Positions 39,016 through 47,654 are shown, counted from the stretch's first letter. The stretch: 64,000 nt of DNA from Caulobacter radicis (GCF_003094615.1 NZ_QDKO01000041.1:1-64000); one strand, 5' to 3'. Notes: generated by a model from the sequence alone, not told the origin. Numbers and translations are program-made.

Positions 39016-40587
39016 CTATTCCGCGGCGAGTGGCGCGGGGGCCACAGGTTTCCACTTCAACTTCGGCTTCCGGGCCGCCAGCGTCTCGTCCAGGCGCTTG
39101 AGCGGCGCCAGGTGCGGGGCGTTCTTGAAGCGGTCCGTCTCGCCGGCCTTGGCGGCCTGGGCCAGCAGGCGCAGGGCCTCGATGAAGCGGTCCAGCTCGG
39201 CCTTCGACTCCGTCTCGGTCGGCTCGATCAGCATCGCGCCATGCACCACCAGCGGGAAGTACATGGTCATCGGGTGGAAGCCCTCGTCGATCATCGCCTT
39301 GGCGAAGTCGAGCGTGGTGACGCCCGTGTCTTCCAGCCAGGCGTCGTCGAACAGCGCCTCGTGCATGCACGGACCCTCGGGGAAGGCCGGGCTCATCAGG
39401 TCGCTCAGGCGGGCCTTGATGTAGTTGGCGTTCAGCACCGCGTCCTCGGCCACCTGGCGCAGGCCGTCGGCGCCGTGGCTGAGCATGTAGGCGTAGGCGC
39501 GCACGTACATGCCCATCTGGCCGTGGAAGGCGCTCATCCGGCCGAAGGCCTGGGCGGCGACGCCTTCGGCTTCCTCGATCAGCTTGTAGCCGTTTTCGTC
39601 ATGCACCACCCAAGGGGTGGGGGCGAACGGGGCGAGAGCCTCCGAAAGCACCACCGGACCGGCGCCCGGACCGCCGCCGCCGTGGGGCGTCGAGAAGGTC
39701 TTGTGCAGGTTGATGTGCATGGCGTCGACGCCCAGGTCGCCCGGGCGCACCCGGCCGACGATGGCGTTGAAGTTGGCGCCGTCGCAGTAGAAGTACGCGC
39801 CCGCCGCGTGGGTCAGGCGGGCGATCTCCACCACGTCGCGCTCGAACAGGCCGCAGGTGTTGGGGTTGGTGACCATGATCGCGGCCACGTGGTCGCCGAG
39901 CTTGGCTTCCAGGTCGGCCAGGTCGACGCGGCCGTCGTCGGTCTGGGCGATTTCCACGACCGTGTAGCCGCAGAAGGCCGCCGTGGCCGGGTTGGTGCCG
40001 TGGGCGCTGGTCGGGGCCAGCACGGTCTTGCGGTGGCCGTTGCCGGCCGCCTCGTGGGCGGCGCGGATGGCCAGCAGGCCGCACAGCTCGCCGTGGGCGC
40101 CGGCCTTGGGCGACAGCGCGACCGCGGGCATGCCCGTCAGCGTCTTCAGCCAGTGGGCCAGGCGGTCCATCAGCTCGATCGCGCCCTGCACCGTCGACTG
40201 CGGCTGCAGCGGGTGGATATCCGACAGGCCCGGCAGGCGCGCCATCTTCTCGTTCAGGCGCGGGTTGTGCTTCATCGTGCACGAGCCCAGCGGATAGAGC
40301 GCCAGGTCGATGGCGTGGTTCTTTTGGCTCAGGCGCACGTAGTGGCGCACCGCTTCCGGCTCGCTCAGGCCCGGCAGGCCGATGGCGTCGTCGCGGGTCA
40401 GGCCGGCCAGGGCGCCGTCGGCGGGGACGGCGTCGGGCAGGTCGACGCCGGTCTTGCTCCAGCCGCCCAGTTCGAAGATCAGCGGCTCGTCCTGCAGCAG
40501 GCCGCGGCCGCCCGACAGGGAGGCGAAGCCGGCGTCGTCATTGGAGGCTTCGGGACGGGTGGGACGTCCAACATTGTTCATGCTCAT
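39016..40587 (-). CDS. gcvPB: Glycine dehydrogenase (aminomethyl-transferring) subunit 2
   Basis: PLP-containing half of the two-subunit P protein of the glycine cleavage system, 523 residues. The PLP Lys is in INLHKTFSTPHGGGGPGAGP (near residue 300); AHGTNPATAAFCGY, TNPNTCGLFE and the N-terminal LYPLGSCTMKHNPR are also typical. The start at ATG 40587 overlaps the gcvPA stop (ATGA). It is the last gene of gcvT-gcvH-gcvPA-gcvPB. Confidence 0.97.
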   Translation of the reverse strand: MSMNNVGRPTRPEASNDDAGFASLSGGRGLLQDEPLIFELGGWSKTGVDLPDAVPADGALAGLTRDDAIGLPGLSEPEAVRHYVRLSQKNHAIDLALYPLGSCTMKHNPRLNEKMARLPGLSDIHPLQPQSTVQGAIELMDRLAHWLKTLTGMPAVALSPKAGAHGELCGLLAIRAAHEAAGNGHRKTVLAPTSAHGTNPATAAFCGYTVVEIAQTDDGRVDLADLEAKLGDHVAAIMVTNPNTCGLFERDVVEIARLTHAAGAYFYCDGANFNAIVGRVRPGDLGVDAMHINLHKTFSTPHGGGGPGAGPVVLSEALAPFAPTPWVVHDENGYKLIEEAEGVAAQAFGRMSAFHGQMGMYVRAYAYMLSHGADGLRQVAEDAVLNANYIKARLSDLMSPAFPEGPCMHEALFDDAWLEDTGVTTLDFAKAMIDEGFHPMTMYFPLVVHGAMLIEPTETESKAELDRFIEALRLLAQAAKAGETDRFKNAPHLAPLKRLDETLAARKPKLKWKPVAPAPLAAE

Positions 40588-41927
40588 TGGACGGCTCCGG
40601 CCAGCAGCTTGGCGAAGAAGGTGATGTCGGTGTCGAGCGTGGTCTCGGTCGTGGCGACCAGCAGCACGTCGTCCAGGCCCGCGCCCGGCTCCAGGCGCGA
40701 ATAGGGCACGCCGGCGATGACGCCATGGGCGGCCAGGGTCTCGACGACCTCGGCGGCGTCCTTGGGCAGGCGCACGGCGAACTCGTTGAAGAAGCGCGGG
40801 GTGAGGATCTCGACGCCCGGGATGGCCGCCAGGGCCTTCGCGGTCGCCAGCGCCTTCTGGTGGTTCAGCGAGGCCAGCTGGCGCAGGCCCTGCTCGCCCA
40901 AGAGGCTCATGTGGATCGAGAAGGCCAGGGCGCACAGGCCGCTGTTGGTGCAGATGTTGCTGGTGGCCTTGTCGCGGCGGATGTGCTGCTCGCGGGTCGA
41001 AAGCGTCAGCACGAAGCCGCGCTTGCCGTCGGCGTCCACCGTCTCGCCGCAGAGGCGCCCCGGCGCTTGGCGGACGAACTTTTCGCGGCAGGCGAAGAGG
41101 CCGACATAGGGGCCGCCGAAGTTCAGGCCGTTGCCGATCGACTGGCCCTCGGCCACGGCGATGTCGGCGCCCATGGCGCCCGGCGACTTCAGGAGGCCGT
41201 ACGAGACGGCTTCGGTGGTGACGACGATCAGCAGGGCGCCGGCGGCGTGGGCGGCCTCGGCGATCTTGGTGACGTCGGTGGCCGTGCCGAAGACGTTGGG
41301 GGTCTGCACGACGACGCAGGCGGTATCCTGGTCGATGGCGGCGATCACCGCGTCCTCGGCGTCGATGGCGGCCGGCAGGCGCTGGGTGGTCACGCCGGCG
41401 GCGTGGGCCAGGGTCTCGACCGCGCCGACATACTGCGGGTGGACGCCGCCCGACAGCACGGCCTTGTTCTTGCGGGTGATGCGCTGGGCCATCATCACGG
41501 CCTCGGCCGTGGCGGTCGAGCCGTCATAGAGCGACGCGTTGGCCACATCCATGCCGGTCAGGGCGGCGACCTGGCTCTGGAACTCGAACAGCACCTGCAG
41601 GGTGCCCTGGGCGATTTCCGGCTGGTAGGGCGTGTAGCTGGTCAGGAACTCCGACCGCTGGATGATGTGGTCCACCGTGGCCGGCACGTGGTGGCGATAG
41701 GCCCCGGCCCCGACGAAGAACGGCCCCTCGGCCGCCGAGCGGTTGCGGCGCGACAGGCGCAGGAGCTCGCGCTCGACCTCGATCTCGCCGGCGTGATGGG
41801 GCAGGTCCACAGGCTCGCTGCGGCGGGCGACGGCCGGCACGTCGACGAACAGCTCGTCGATCGAGCCCGCGCCGATCACGCCGAGCATGTCGGCGCGGTC
41901 TTCGGGGGTCAGGGGGAGGTAGCGCAT
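40584..41927 (-). CDS. gcvPA: Glycine dehydrogenase (aminomethyl-transferring) subunit 1
   Basis: Partner half of the split P protein, 447 residues. It begins MRYLPLTPEDRADMLGVIGA and contains FVGAGAYRHHVPATVDHIIQ, TSYTPYQPEIAQGTLQVLFE and DVANASLYDGSTATAEAV, all standard for GcvPA. The catalytic Lys is in the other subunit. I chose ATG 41927 over the preceding in-frame TTG because AAGGA lies at proper spacing. It is coupled to gcvPB by a 4-base overlap. Confidence 0.97.
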   Translation of the reverse strand: MRYLPLTPEDRADMLGVIGAGSIDELFVDVPAVARRSEPVDLPHHAGEIEVERELLRLSRRNRSAAEGPFFVGAGAYRHHVPATVDHIIQRSEFLTSYTPYQPEIAQGTLQVLFEFQSQVAALTGMDVANASLYDGSTATAEAVMMAQRITRKNKAVLSGGVHPQYVGAVETLAHAAGVTTQRLPAAIDAEDAVIAAIDQDTACVVVQTPNVFGTATDVTKIAEAAHAAGALLIVVTTEAVSYGLLKSPGAMGADIAVAEGQSIGNGLNFGGPYVGLFACREKFVRQAPGRLCGETVDADGKRGFVLTLSTREQHIRRDKATSNICTNSGLCALAFSIHMSLLGEQGLRQLASLNHQKALATAKALAAIPGVEILTPRFFNEFAVRLPKDAAEVVETLAAHGVIAGVPYSRLEPGAGLDDVLLVATTETTLDTDITFFAKLLAGAVQ

Positions 41928-41942
41928 CAATCAGGTCCTTCT

Positions 41943-42095
41943 CCCTTCCCCCTTGATGGGGGAAGGGGCGGGGATGGGGGTGTCTCCAGAGCGTGGCAGC
42001 CGAAAGTGTCAGCGGTTTCGGCGTCCGCCACGCTCCAAGTCTAGAGTCGGTGGGGTCACCCCCAACCCTGCCCTTCCCCCATCAAGGGGGAAGGG
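41943..42095. repeat. Family C palindromic element inside the gcv operon
   Basis: Arms CCCTTCCCCCTTGATGGGGG and CCCTTCCCCCATCAAGGGGG with GGGGATGGGGGTG and CACCCCCAACCCTG inside. It lies between gcvH and gcvPA, 16 bases from the gcvPA start. Confidence 0.88.
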
Positions 42096-42103
42096 TTCTT
42101 CCT

Positions 42104-42469
42104 TTAAAGCGTCGCCAGGAACGCCTCGTAGGCGTCGCGGTCCATCAGGGCGTCGACCTCGGCCGGGTTGGAGAGCTTCAGCTTGGCGAACCAGCCGCCG
42201 GCTTCCGGCGCGGCGTTGACGGTTTCCGGCGCGTCGCCCAGCTCGGCGTTGGCTTCGACCACTTCGCCCGAGACCGGGGCGTAGACGTCCGAGGCGGCCT
42301 TGACGCTCTCGACGACGGCCAGGCCTTCGCCCTGGGCCACGGTCTTGCCGACTTCCGGCACCTCGACGAACACCACGTCGCCCAGTTGCTCGGCGGCGTA
42401 GGCGGTGATGCCGACGGTGGCGATGTCGCCTTCGACGGCGACCCATTCATGGTCCTTGGTGAAGCGCAT
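42104..42469 (-). CDS. gcvH: Glycine cleavage system H protein
   Basis: Lipoyl carrier of the glycine cleavage system, 121 residues. The lipoylated Lys is in VVESVKAASDVYAPVSGEVV; AAEQLGDVVFVEVPEVG, GGWFAKLKLSNPAEVDALMD and the N-terminal KDHEWVAVEGDIATVGITAY are canonical. It follows gcvT after 73 bases. Confidence 0.97.
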   Translation of the reverse strand: MRFTKDHEWVAVEGDIATVGITAYAAEQLGDVVFVEVPEVGKTVAQGEGLAVVESVKAASDVYAPVSGEVVEANAELGDAPETVNAAPEAGGWFAKLKLSNPAEVDALMDRDAYEAFLATL

Positions 42470-42542
42470 GGTCTGGCCCTTTCTCTAAGTTTGCGACGCG
42501 ACGGACGCCAAAACCGGCGTCCACTTTTGGCTGTCGCGTCGG

Positions 42543-43655
42543 CTAAAGTTTGCGGACGTAGCGGGTGGGAACGAACGGGGAGGCGACGACCTCTGCGGCC
42601 GCCGGCTTGCCCCGGACGATGACTTTCAGCGTCGCGCCGATCACGGCGTAGGCCGGGGGCACGAAACCAATCGCAATGGCGCCGCCGAAGCTGGGGCCGA
42701 AGCCGCCGCTGGTGACCTTGCCGATGACGTTTCCGTCAGCGTCGGCGATGTCGGCGCCTTCACGGGCCGGGGCGCCTTCCAGCACCTTCAGGTTCACGCG
42801 GACGCGGGCCAGCTCGCCGGCCAGTTCCTTGGTGATGCGCTCAGCGCCCAGGAAGTCGCCGGCCTCGCGGCGGCTCTTGCCGACGGCGAAGTTCAGGCCG
42901 GCCTCGATCGGCGAGACGGTCTCGTCCAGGTCGTGGCCGTAGAGCGGCAGGCCCGCTTCCAGGCGCAGGCTGTCGCGGGCGCCCAGGCCGATCGGCCTGA
43001 CGCGCTCGTCTTCCAGCAGGGTGTTCCAGATGCGGGCGGCGGCGTCGGCCGGGACCGAGATCTCGTAGCCGTCCTCGCCGGTATAGCCCGAGCGGGAGAT
43101 GATGGCGTCGACGCCGAACGCCGTCAGGGCGCGGGCGTCCATGAACACCATGGTCGCGGCTTCCGGCACGTGGGCGGCCAGGACGGCGGCGGCCTGCGGG
43201 CCTTGCAGGGCCAGCAGGGCGCGGTCTTCGAGGCGCTCGACGGTGGCTTCGCCGGCCAGTTCGCGGGCGATGATGGCGTAGTCGTTGTCCTTGCAGGCGC
43301 CGTTGACCACGACGAACAGGCCGTCGTCATCGGGACGGGCGGTCATCAGGTCGTCGATGATCCCGCCGTCGGCGTTCAGCAGCACGCCGTAGCGCTGCTT
43401 GCCGGCCTTCAGGCCCTGGTAGTCGGCCGAGACCACCTTCTCGAAGCTCTTGGCCGGGTTTTCACCGCGCAGCCGGGCCTGGCCCATGTGCGAGACGTCG
43501 AACAGGCCCGCATGCTCGCGGGTCCACAGGTGCTCTTTCAGCACGCCGTCCTTGTACTGCACGGGCATGGAATAGCCCGCGAACGGCACCATGCGGGCGC
43601 CGGCCGCCACGTGGGCGTCGAACAGCGGGGTCTTCTTGAGGTCGTCGGTGGACAC
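42543..43655 (-). CDS. gcvT: Aminomethyltransferase (glycine cleavage T protein)
   Basis: Transfers the methylene group from the aminomethyl-lipoyl H protein to tetrahydrofolate, 370 residues. Typical parts are KTPLFDAHVAAGARMVPFAG, REHAGLFDVSHMGQ, LPLYGHDLDETVSPIEAGL and the C-terminal VTSGGFGPSFGGAIAIGFV. It starts at GTG 43655. Its leader contains the tandem glycine riboswitch, so the whole operon should be induced by glycine. Confidence 0.97.
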   Translation of the reverse strand: MSTDDLKKTPLFDAHVAAGARMVPFAGYSMPVQYKDGVLKEHLWTREHAGLFDVSHMGQARLRGENPAKSFEKVVSADYQGLKAGKQRYGVLLNADGGIIDDLMTARPDDDGLFVVVNGACKDNDYAIIARELAGEATVERLEDRALLALQGPQAAAVLAAHVPEAATMVFMDARALTAFGVDAIISRSGYTGEDGYEISVPADAAARIWNTLLEDERVRPIGLGARDSLRLEAGLPLYGHDLDETVSPIEAGLNFAVGKSRREAGDFLGAERITKELAGELARVRVNLKVLEGAPAREGADIADADGNVIGKVTSGGFGPSFGGAIAIGFVPPAYAVIGATLKVIVRGKPAAAEVVASPFVPTRYVRKL

Positions 43656-43710
43656 GCGGCGGGCTCCGAAACGGGGTCGGCGACGGTTCCGGCTCTCGCC
43701 GGTTGGTCGC

Positions 43711-43907
43711 GCCCCCGCTGTCCCTTAGGCCTGAGAGATTCCGGCGCGTTCCGTCCCAGGGGGAGGGGCGCCTTGCTCCTTCGGCGAGCCGCCCTTGCGG
43801 GAGGCTTCTTTCCAGCGTTCCTAAACCCGCGCGGTCCTTTTGCCTGAGCGTTTCCGGGGCGGTTGCGCCTTCGGCCTCGGGACACGAATCCCGACGTCTC
43901 CCGCGAG
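43711..43907 (-). promoter_or_regulatory. Tandem glycine riboswitch upstream of gcvT
   Basis: Two glycine aptamers in series on the minus strand. Aptamer 1 has CCGAAGGCGCAACC and GGAAACGCTCAGGCAAAAGG then ACC; aptamer 2 has CGCCGAAGGAGCAAG and GGAATCTCTCAGGCCTAAGG then GACAG. Both carry the class-defining pieces, and the linker between them is short. In most bacteria this class turns gcv expression on when glycine is in excess. No terminator hairpin is evident before the gcvT GTG, so control may be at translation. Confidence 0.95.
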
Positions 43908-43918
43908 GGTCAGGGGCT

Positions 43919-43946
43919 CAATGAGCGAGCCGGGGGAGGGAGTCAA
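43919..43946 (-). promoter_or_regulatory. Candidate promoter of the gcv operon
   Basis: On the minus strand TTGACTC, 13 bases, then GCTCATTG, a partial match to the Caulobacter housekeeping consensus. Transcription would start about 5 bases before the first riboswitch helix, which supports the assignment. Confidence 0.5.
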
Positions 43947-44017
43947 GCGGGGCCGTCGTCAGGTTGGCGGAGGACCCGGCGACGCCCGGATTCAAGGCGC
44001 GCGGCCAACCCTCGATC

Positions 44018-44126
44018 GTCATCCCGGGCGGAGGCGCGAACGCGCCGCAGACCCGGGACCCAGGGGGAACCGCATTGCGCCGGCCCCTGGGTCCCGGTTC
44101 TCCGCTTCGCTGCGGCCGGGATGACG
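44018..44126. repeat. Family F inverted repeat
   Basis: GTCATCCCGGGCGGAGGCGC ... GACCCGGGACCCAGGGG faces CCCCTGGGTCCCGGTTCTCC ... GCGGCCGGGATGAC. It lies upstream of the gcv promoter and downstream of the small membrane protein gene. Other copies: 54850-54994, 62697-62846. Confidence 0.82.
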
Positions 44127-44162
44127 AAGTTTGGAGTGGGCAGGAGAGTTCGGAAGAGCCCC

Positions 44163-44555
44163 TCAGCCCTTCTTCACCGCGCCGCCCTGGCCGACGAAGC
44201 CCAGCACCAGGAACTGCAGTGTCGCGCCCATGGCCACGCCCAGCAGGGTGACGCCCAGCCAGGCGGCCGGTCCGGCCGTCGGGCCCATGCCCGAGCTCGC
44301 CGTCCACAGATAGACGCCCCAGACGAGGATCGCGCCGGCCACGGGGCCGATGAAGGCGAGGTTGGCCTTTTCGCCCAGCCGGCGGCGGCCGATGATCACC
44401 AGGACGGCGCAGCCGACGATCTGCACCAGCGGCCCCACCAGGTTCAGCGGAAACCCGGCCTTGTCGGGCAGGGCCGAGGTGCACAGCATGGTCAGCACGA
44501 CGGCCAGGCAGCCGATCGTCCAGTAGCGGCGAACGCCGATGGGGCCTTCTTTCAC
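44163..44555 (-). CDS. Small integral membrane protein of unknown function
   Basis: A 130-residue protein with four hydrophobic segments (TIGCLAVVLTMLCTSALP; LVGPLVQIVGCAVLVIIG; FIGPVAGAILVWGVYLWTA; AWLGVTLLGVAMGATLQFLV then LGFVG). I do not recognise the family. It starts at GTG 44555, 11 bases after the ccrM stop on the same strand, so it is probably transcribed with ccrM. No charged or catalytic signature is evident. Confidence 0.75.
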   Translation of the reverse strand: MKEGPIGVRRYWTIGCLAVVLTMLCTSALPDKAGFPLNLVGPLVQIVGCAVLVIIGRRRLGEKANLAFIGPVAGAILVWGVYLWTASSGMGPTAGPAAWLGVTLLGVAMGATLQFLVLGFVGQGGAVKKG

Positions 44556-44565
44556 TTGAAAGCGA

Positions 44566-45648
44566 TCAGGCGTGCGGCATGGCCGCGCGCACCTGGGCGC
44601 GCAGCACGTCGATGGGGGCGAGACCCGCGTCGGTCTTGAAGTGCCAGTAGGTCCAGCCGTTGCAGGCCGGGGCCGACTGCACCATGGCGCCGATCTTGTG
44701 GATCGAGCCGGTCAGGTCGCCGACCGCGATCGAGCCGTCGGGGCGCACCTTGGCCGCGTGGGCGCCCTTGGCGCAGTAGAGCGTGTCGCCCGGATGCAGC
44801 AGGCCGGCCTCGACGATCGTGCCGAACGGCACGCGCGGCTCGGCGCGCTTGGAGCCCATGACCTCGAGGTCCTGCGGGGCGATCGGCGTCACCTGGGCGA
44901 TGCGGGTCCTGGCGTGCTCGATATATTCGGCCTCGCGCTCGATGCCGACGAACTTGCGGCCCAGGCGCTTGGCGGCCGCGCCAGTGGTGCCAACGCCGAA
45001 GAACGGATCCAGGATCACGTCGCCCGGCTTGGTGGTCGACAGGATCACCCGGTAGAGCAGGGCCTCGGGCTTCTGGGTCGGGTGGGCCTTCTGGCCGTCG
45101 GCGCCCTTGATGCGCTCCTCGCCGGTGCACAGCGGGATGGTCCAGTCCGAGCGCATCTGCACTTCGTCATTGGCCATCTTCAGGGCGTCGTAGTTGAAGG
45201 TGTAGCGCTTGGCGTTCTGGCTCTTGGAGGCCCAGATCAGGGTCTCGTGGGCGTTGGCGAAGCGGGTGCCCTTGAAGTTGGGCATCGGGTTGGTCTTGCG
45301 CCAGATGACGTCGTTGAGGATCCAGAAGCCCAGGTCCTGCACCGCCACGCCGACGCGGAAGATGTTGTGGTAGCTGCCGATCACCCAGATCGCGCCGTCG
45401 TCCTTGAGCACGCGGCGGGCGGCCTTCAGCCACTCGCGGGTGAACTTGTCGTAGGCGGCGAAGCTCTCGAACTGGTCCCAGTGGTCGTCGACCGCGTCGA
45501 CCTTGGAATTGTCCGGACGCAGCAGGTCGCCGCCAAGCTGAAGGTTGTAGGGCGGGTCGGCGAAAATCAGGTCGACCGACTTTTCGGGCAAGGCGTTCAT
45601 CGCCTCGATGCAGTCGCCCTGAATGATGGTTTCCGGCCCGAACGACAT
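44566..45648 (-). CDS. ccrM: Cell-cycle-regulated DNA adenine methyltransferase CcrM (GANTC)
   Basis: Methylates adenine in GANTC and controls cell-cycle transcription in Caulobacter. The 360-residue product is a beta-class enzyme: catalytic motif DPPYNLQLGGDLLRPDNSK near residue 33 comes before the SAM motif DPFFGVGTTGAAAKRLGRKF near residue 225. The C-terminal RAMA-like domain (GTIVEAGLLHPGDTLYCAKG ... PACNGWTYWHF) that is needed for sequence-specific binding is intact. From memory the sequence is nearly the C. crescentus protein. The start at ATG 45648 gives MSFGPETII. Its leader carries CtrA-like and GANTC sites. Confidence 0.98.
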   Translation of the reverse strand: MSFGPETIIQGDCIEAMNALPEKSVDLIFADPPYNLQLGGDLLRPDNSKVDAVDDHWDQFESFAAYDKFTREWLKAARRVLKDDGAIWVIGSYHNIFRVGVAVQDLGFWILNDVIWRKTNPMPNFKGTRFANAHETLIWASKSQNAKRYTFNYDALKMANDEVQMRSDWTIPLCTGEERIKGADGQKAHPTQKPEALLYRVILSTTKPGDVILDPFFGVGTTGAAAKRLGRKFVGIEREAEYIEHARTRIAQVTPIAPQDLEVMGSKRAEPRVPFGTIVEAGLLHPGDTLYCAKGAHAAKVRPDGSIAVGDLTGSIHKIGAMVQSAPACNGWTYWHFKTDAGLAPIDVLRAQVRAAMPHA

Positions 45649-45675
45649 GTCCGCTTCCTTGCAAAACACCCAACG

Positions 45676-45755
45676 GAATCATGGAGTCCCGTGGTTACCC
45701 GGGAATGAACGGTCATGGTTAGCCACTGGTTAATCGCGATTCGAAAAGTGGTTAA
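45676..45755 (-). promoter_or_regulatory. ccrM leader: CtrA-type box and three GANTC sites
   Basis: TTAG-N7-TTAA at 45719-45733 reads on the minus strand as TTAACCAGTGGCTAA, close to the CtrA consensus TTAA-N7-TTAA; a further TTAACC half-site ends at 45755. GANTC sites are GAATC 45676-45680, GAGTC 45684-45688 and GATTC 45738-45742. In C. crescentus the ccrM promoter is activated by CtrA and its leader GANTC sites affect expression, so this layout fits conserved regulation. Confidence 0.72.
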
Positions 45756-45849
45756 TAGCGGTTGATGTTCCTTAAATGTTCTCTATCGTGGACTCGACCG
45801 GGACGCGAAGGGCTCGGCCATCTGGCGACGTTGGGGGACGTGAGGGGGC

Positions 45850-46437
45850 ATGGCGCTGATCCGCGGGTTCATCGCGTCCAGCCTCGACGGCCGCGTCGCC
45901 GACGCCGGCGGCGGGGTCGAGTGGCTGGCGCCGTTCCGCAAGGTGGATCCCGGCTACGGCGCCTTCATCGATCTCGTGGGCACGGTGGTCATGGGCCGGG
46001 CCACCTATGACCAGATCCCCAGCCTGGGCATGGGCTGGCCCTATGCCGGCAAGCGCGGGTTCGTCGTCACCTCGCGGCGGGGCGATCCGGTGCAGCGCGG
46101 GGTGCGGTTCTGGCGCGAGGGGCTGCCGGCCCTGGTCGACCGCCTGCGCGACCTCGACGACGGCGACGCCTGGGTGGTGGGCGGGGCCGGGCTGCTGGCC
46201 GCCTTCGCCGAGCAGGGCGCGCTGGATCGCCTGTCGCTGCTGATCGCGCCCGTGCTGCTGGGCGAGGGCCCGCCGCTGTTTCCCGAACGCGCCGGCCCGC
46301 CCCGGGGCCTCGTCCTGCGCGGCGCGGCCTCGCTGGCCATGGGGGTGGTGCGGCTGGACTACGAGCTTCTGCCGGTCAAGGCGGGACGCGGAAGGGGCCG
46401 GGCGGCGGGCGAGGCCGGCGAGGGCGCGCAGGCTTGA
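45850..46437 (+). CDS. Dihydrofolate reductase family protein (RibD C-terminal type)
   Basis: A 195-residue protein of the RibD C-terminal/YwjB-like reductase fold. Recognisable are IRGFIASSLDGRVADAGGGV then EWL, VVMGRATYDQI, the NADPH-binding WVVGGAGLLAAF and LIAPVLLGEGPPLFP. Such stand-alone proteins are usually of unknown substrate and are not proven folate reductases. The C-terminal 20 residues are a Gly/Ala/Arg-rich tail absent from the family core. It is divergent from ccrM. Confidence 0.88.
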   Translation: MALIRGFIASSLDGRVADAGGGVEWLAPFRKVDPGYGAFIDLVGTVVMGRATYDQIPSLGMGWPYAGKRGFVVTSRRGDPVQRGVRFWREGLPALVDRLRDLDDGDAWVVGGAGLLAAFAEQGALDRLSLLIAPVLLGEGPPLFPERAGPPRGLVLRGAASLAMGVVRLDYELLPVKAGRGRGRAAGEAGEGAQA

Positions 46438-46480
46438 GGATGGCGGGTCCCGCCCGTGTGGACGGGACCCTCGCGCCCGA

Positions 46481-47554
46481 TCAGGCGGGAACCGTCTCGT
46501 GCAGGCTCGGATAGTCGGTGTAGCCGCGCGCGTCGCCGCCGAAGAAGGTCATGCGGTCGGCGTCGTTGAAAGGCGCGCCGGTCTTCAGGCGCTCGACGAA
46601 GTCGGGATTGGCCAGCACGGCCTGGCCGTAGGCTTCCAGGTCGGCCAGGCCCGAGGCGACGTCGGCGCCGATGTCCTCGCGGGGCCGACCCGGGCGGTTG
46701 AGGATCAGCACGCCGCGCCACAGCTTGCGGATGTCGGCCAGCAGGGCCTCGTCGCCCTGGTGCATGACGTGCACATAGGCCAGGCCCAGCTTGTCGAGTT
46801 CGGCGACCAGGTGGCGGTAGAGCGCCGGGCCTTCGGCGCCTTCGTCGATGCCCCACAGCGTCGTGCCGGGCGACAGGCGGATGGCGGTGCGGTCCGCGCC
46901 GATCTCCTCGGCGATGGCGGTCGCCACCTCGATGGCGAAGCGGGCGCGGTTCTCGATCGAGCCGCCATAGGCGTCGGTGCGGGTGTTGGCGCTGGGGGCG
47001 AAGAACTGCTGCACCAGATAGGCGTTGGCGCCGTGGATCTCGACGCCGTCGGCGCCGGCCTCGATCGCCCGGCGCGCCGCCTGGCGGAAGTCGGCCACGG
47101 TCTGGCGCACCTCGTCGGTGCTCAGGGCGCGCGGCGTGGGAATGTCCTGCGGGCCCGTGGCGGTGAACATCGGCGCGCCCGGGGCGATGGCCGAGGGCGC
47201 GACGCCCTGGCGGTGGTGGGGCGTGTTGTCGGGATGCGACATCCGTCCGGCGTGCATCAGCTGCATGAAGAGGCGCCCGCCCGCGGCGTGGACGGCCTGC
47301 GTCACCGTGCGCCAGCCGGCGACATGGGCGTCGGTGTGGATGCCCGGCGTGGTCAGGTAGCCCTGGCCGTCCTGCGACGGCTGCACGCCCTCGGTGACGA
47401 TCAGGCCAAGGCCGGCGCGCTGGGCGTAGTAGCGGGCGGCCAGGTCGCCGGGCGTCCCGTCGGGCCGGGCGCGCGAGCGGGTCATCGGGGCCATGACCAG
47501 GCGGTTGGAAAGATCGATCCGGCCCAGGCGGGCGGGGGTGAAGAGGGGGTTCAT
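46481..47554 (-). CDS. Old yellow enzyme family alkene reductase (NemA-like)
   Basis: FMN-dependent ene-reductase, 357 residues. Characteristic parts are NRLVMAPMTRSRA, the active-site HGANAYLVQQFFAPSANTRT followed by DAYGGSIENRARF (HxxN plus Tyr), and IRLSPGTTLWG. Substrates are probably electrophilic alkenes, quinones or nitro compounds. The ATG at 47554 has GGAAG upstream. It is divergent from a LysR regulator with 100 bases between, which suggests the regulator controls it. Confidence 0.94.
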   Translation of the reverse strand: MNPLFTPARLGRIDLSNRLVMAPMTRSRARPDGTPGDLAARYYAQRAGLGLIVTEGVQPSQDGQGYLTTPGIHTDAHVAGWRTVTQAVHAAGGRLFMQLMHAGRMSHPDNTPHHRQGVAPSAIAPGAPMFTATGPQDIPTPRALSTDEVRQTVADFRQAARRAIEAGADGVEIHGANAYLVQQFFAPSANTRTDAYGGSIENRARFAIEVATAIAEEIGADRTAIRLSPGTTLWGIDEGAEGPALYRHLVAELDKLGLAYVHVMHQGDEALLADIRKLWRGVLILNRPGRPREDIGADVASGLADLEAYGQAVLANPDFVERLKTGAPFNDADRMTFFGGDARGYTDYPSLHETVPA

Positions 47555-47654
47555 CGGGTGGCTTCCTTGTGGTGCGAGGCCACAGATGGCAAAGCGTGTG
47601 GTCGGCACAAAGTCGCCGAAATGGAATTGATTGATCCATTCATGGAGCAATGAA

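Noticed and set aside
40587..42044. A 485-codon open frame antisense to gcvPA
   Set aside because: gcvPA is certain and is coupled to gcvPB; the antisense translation is compositionally biased.
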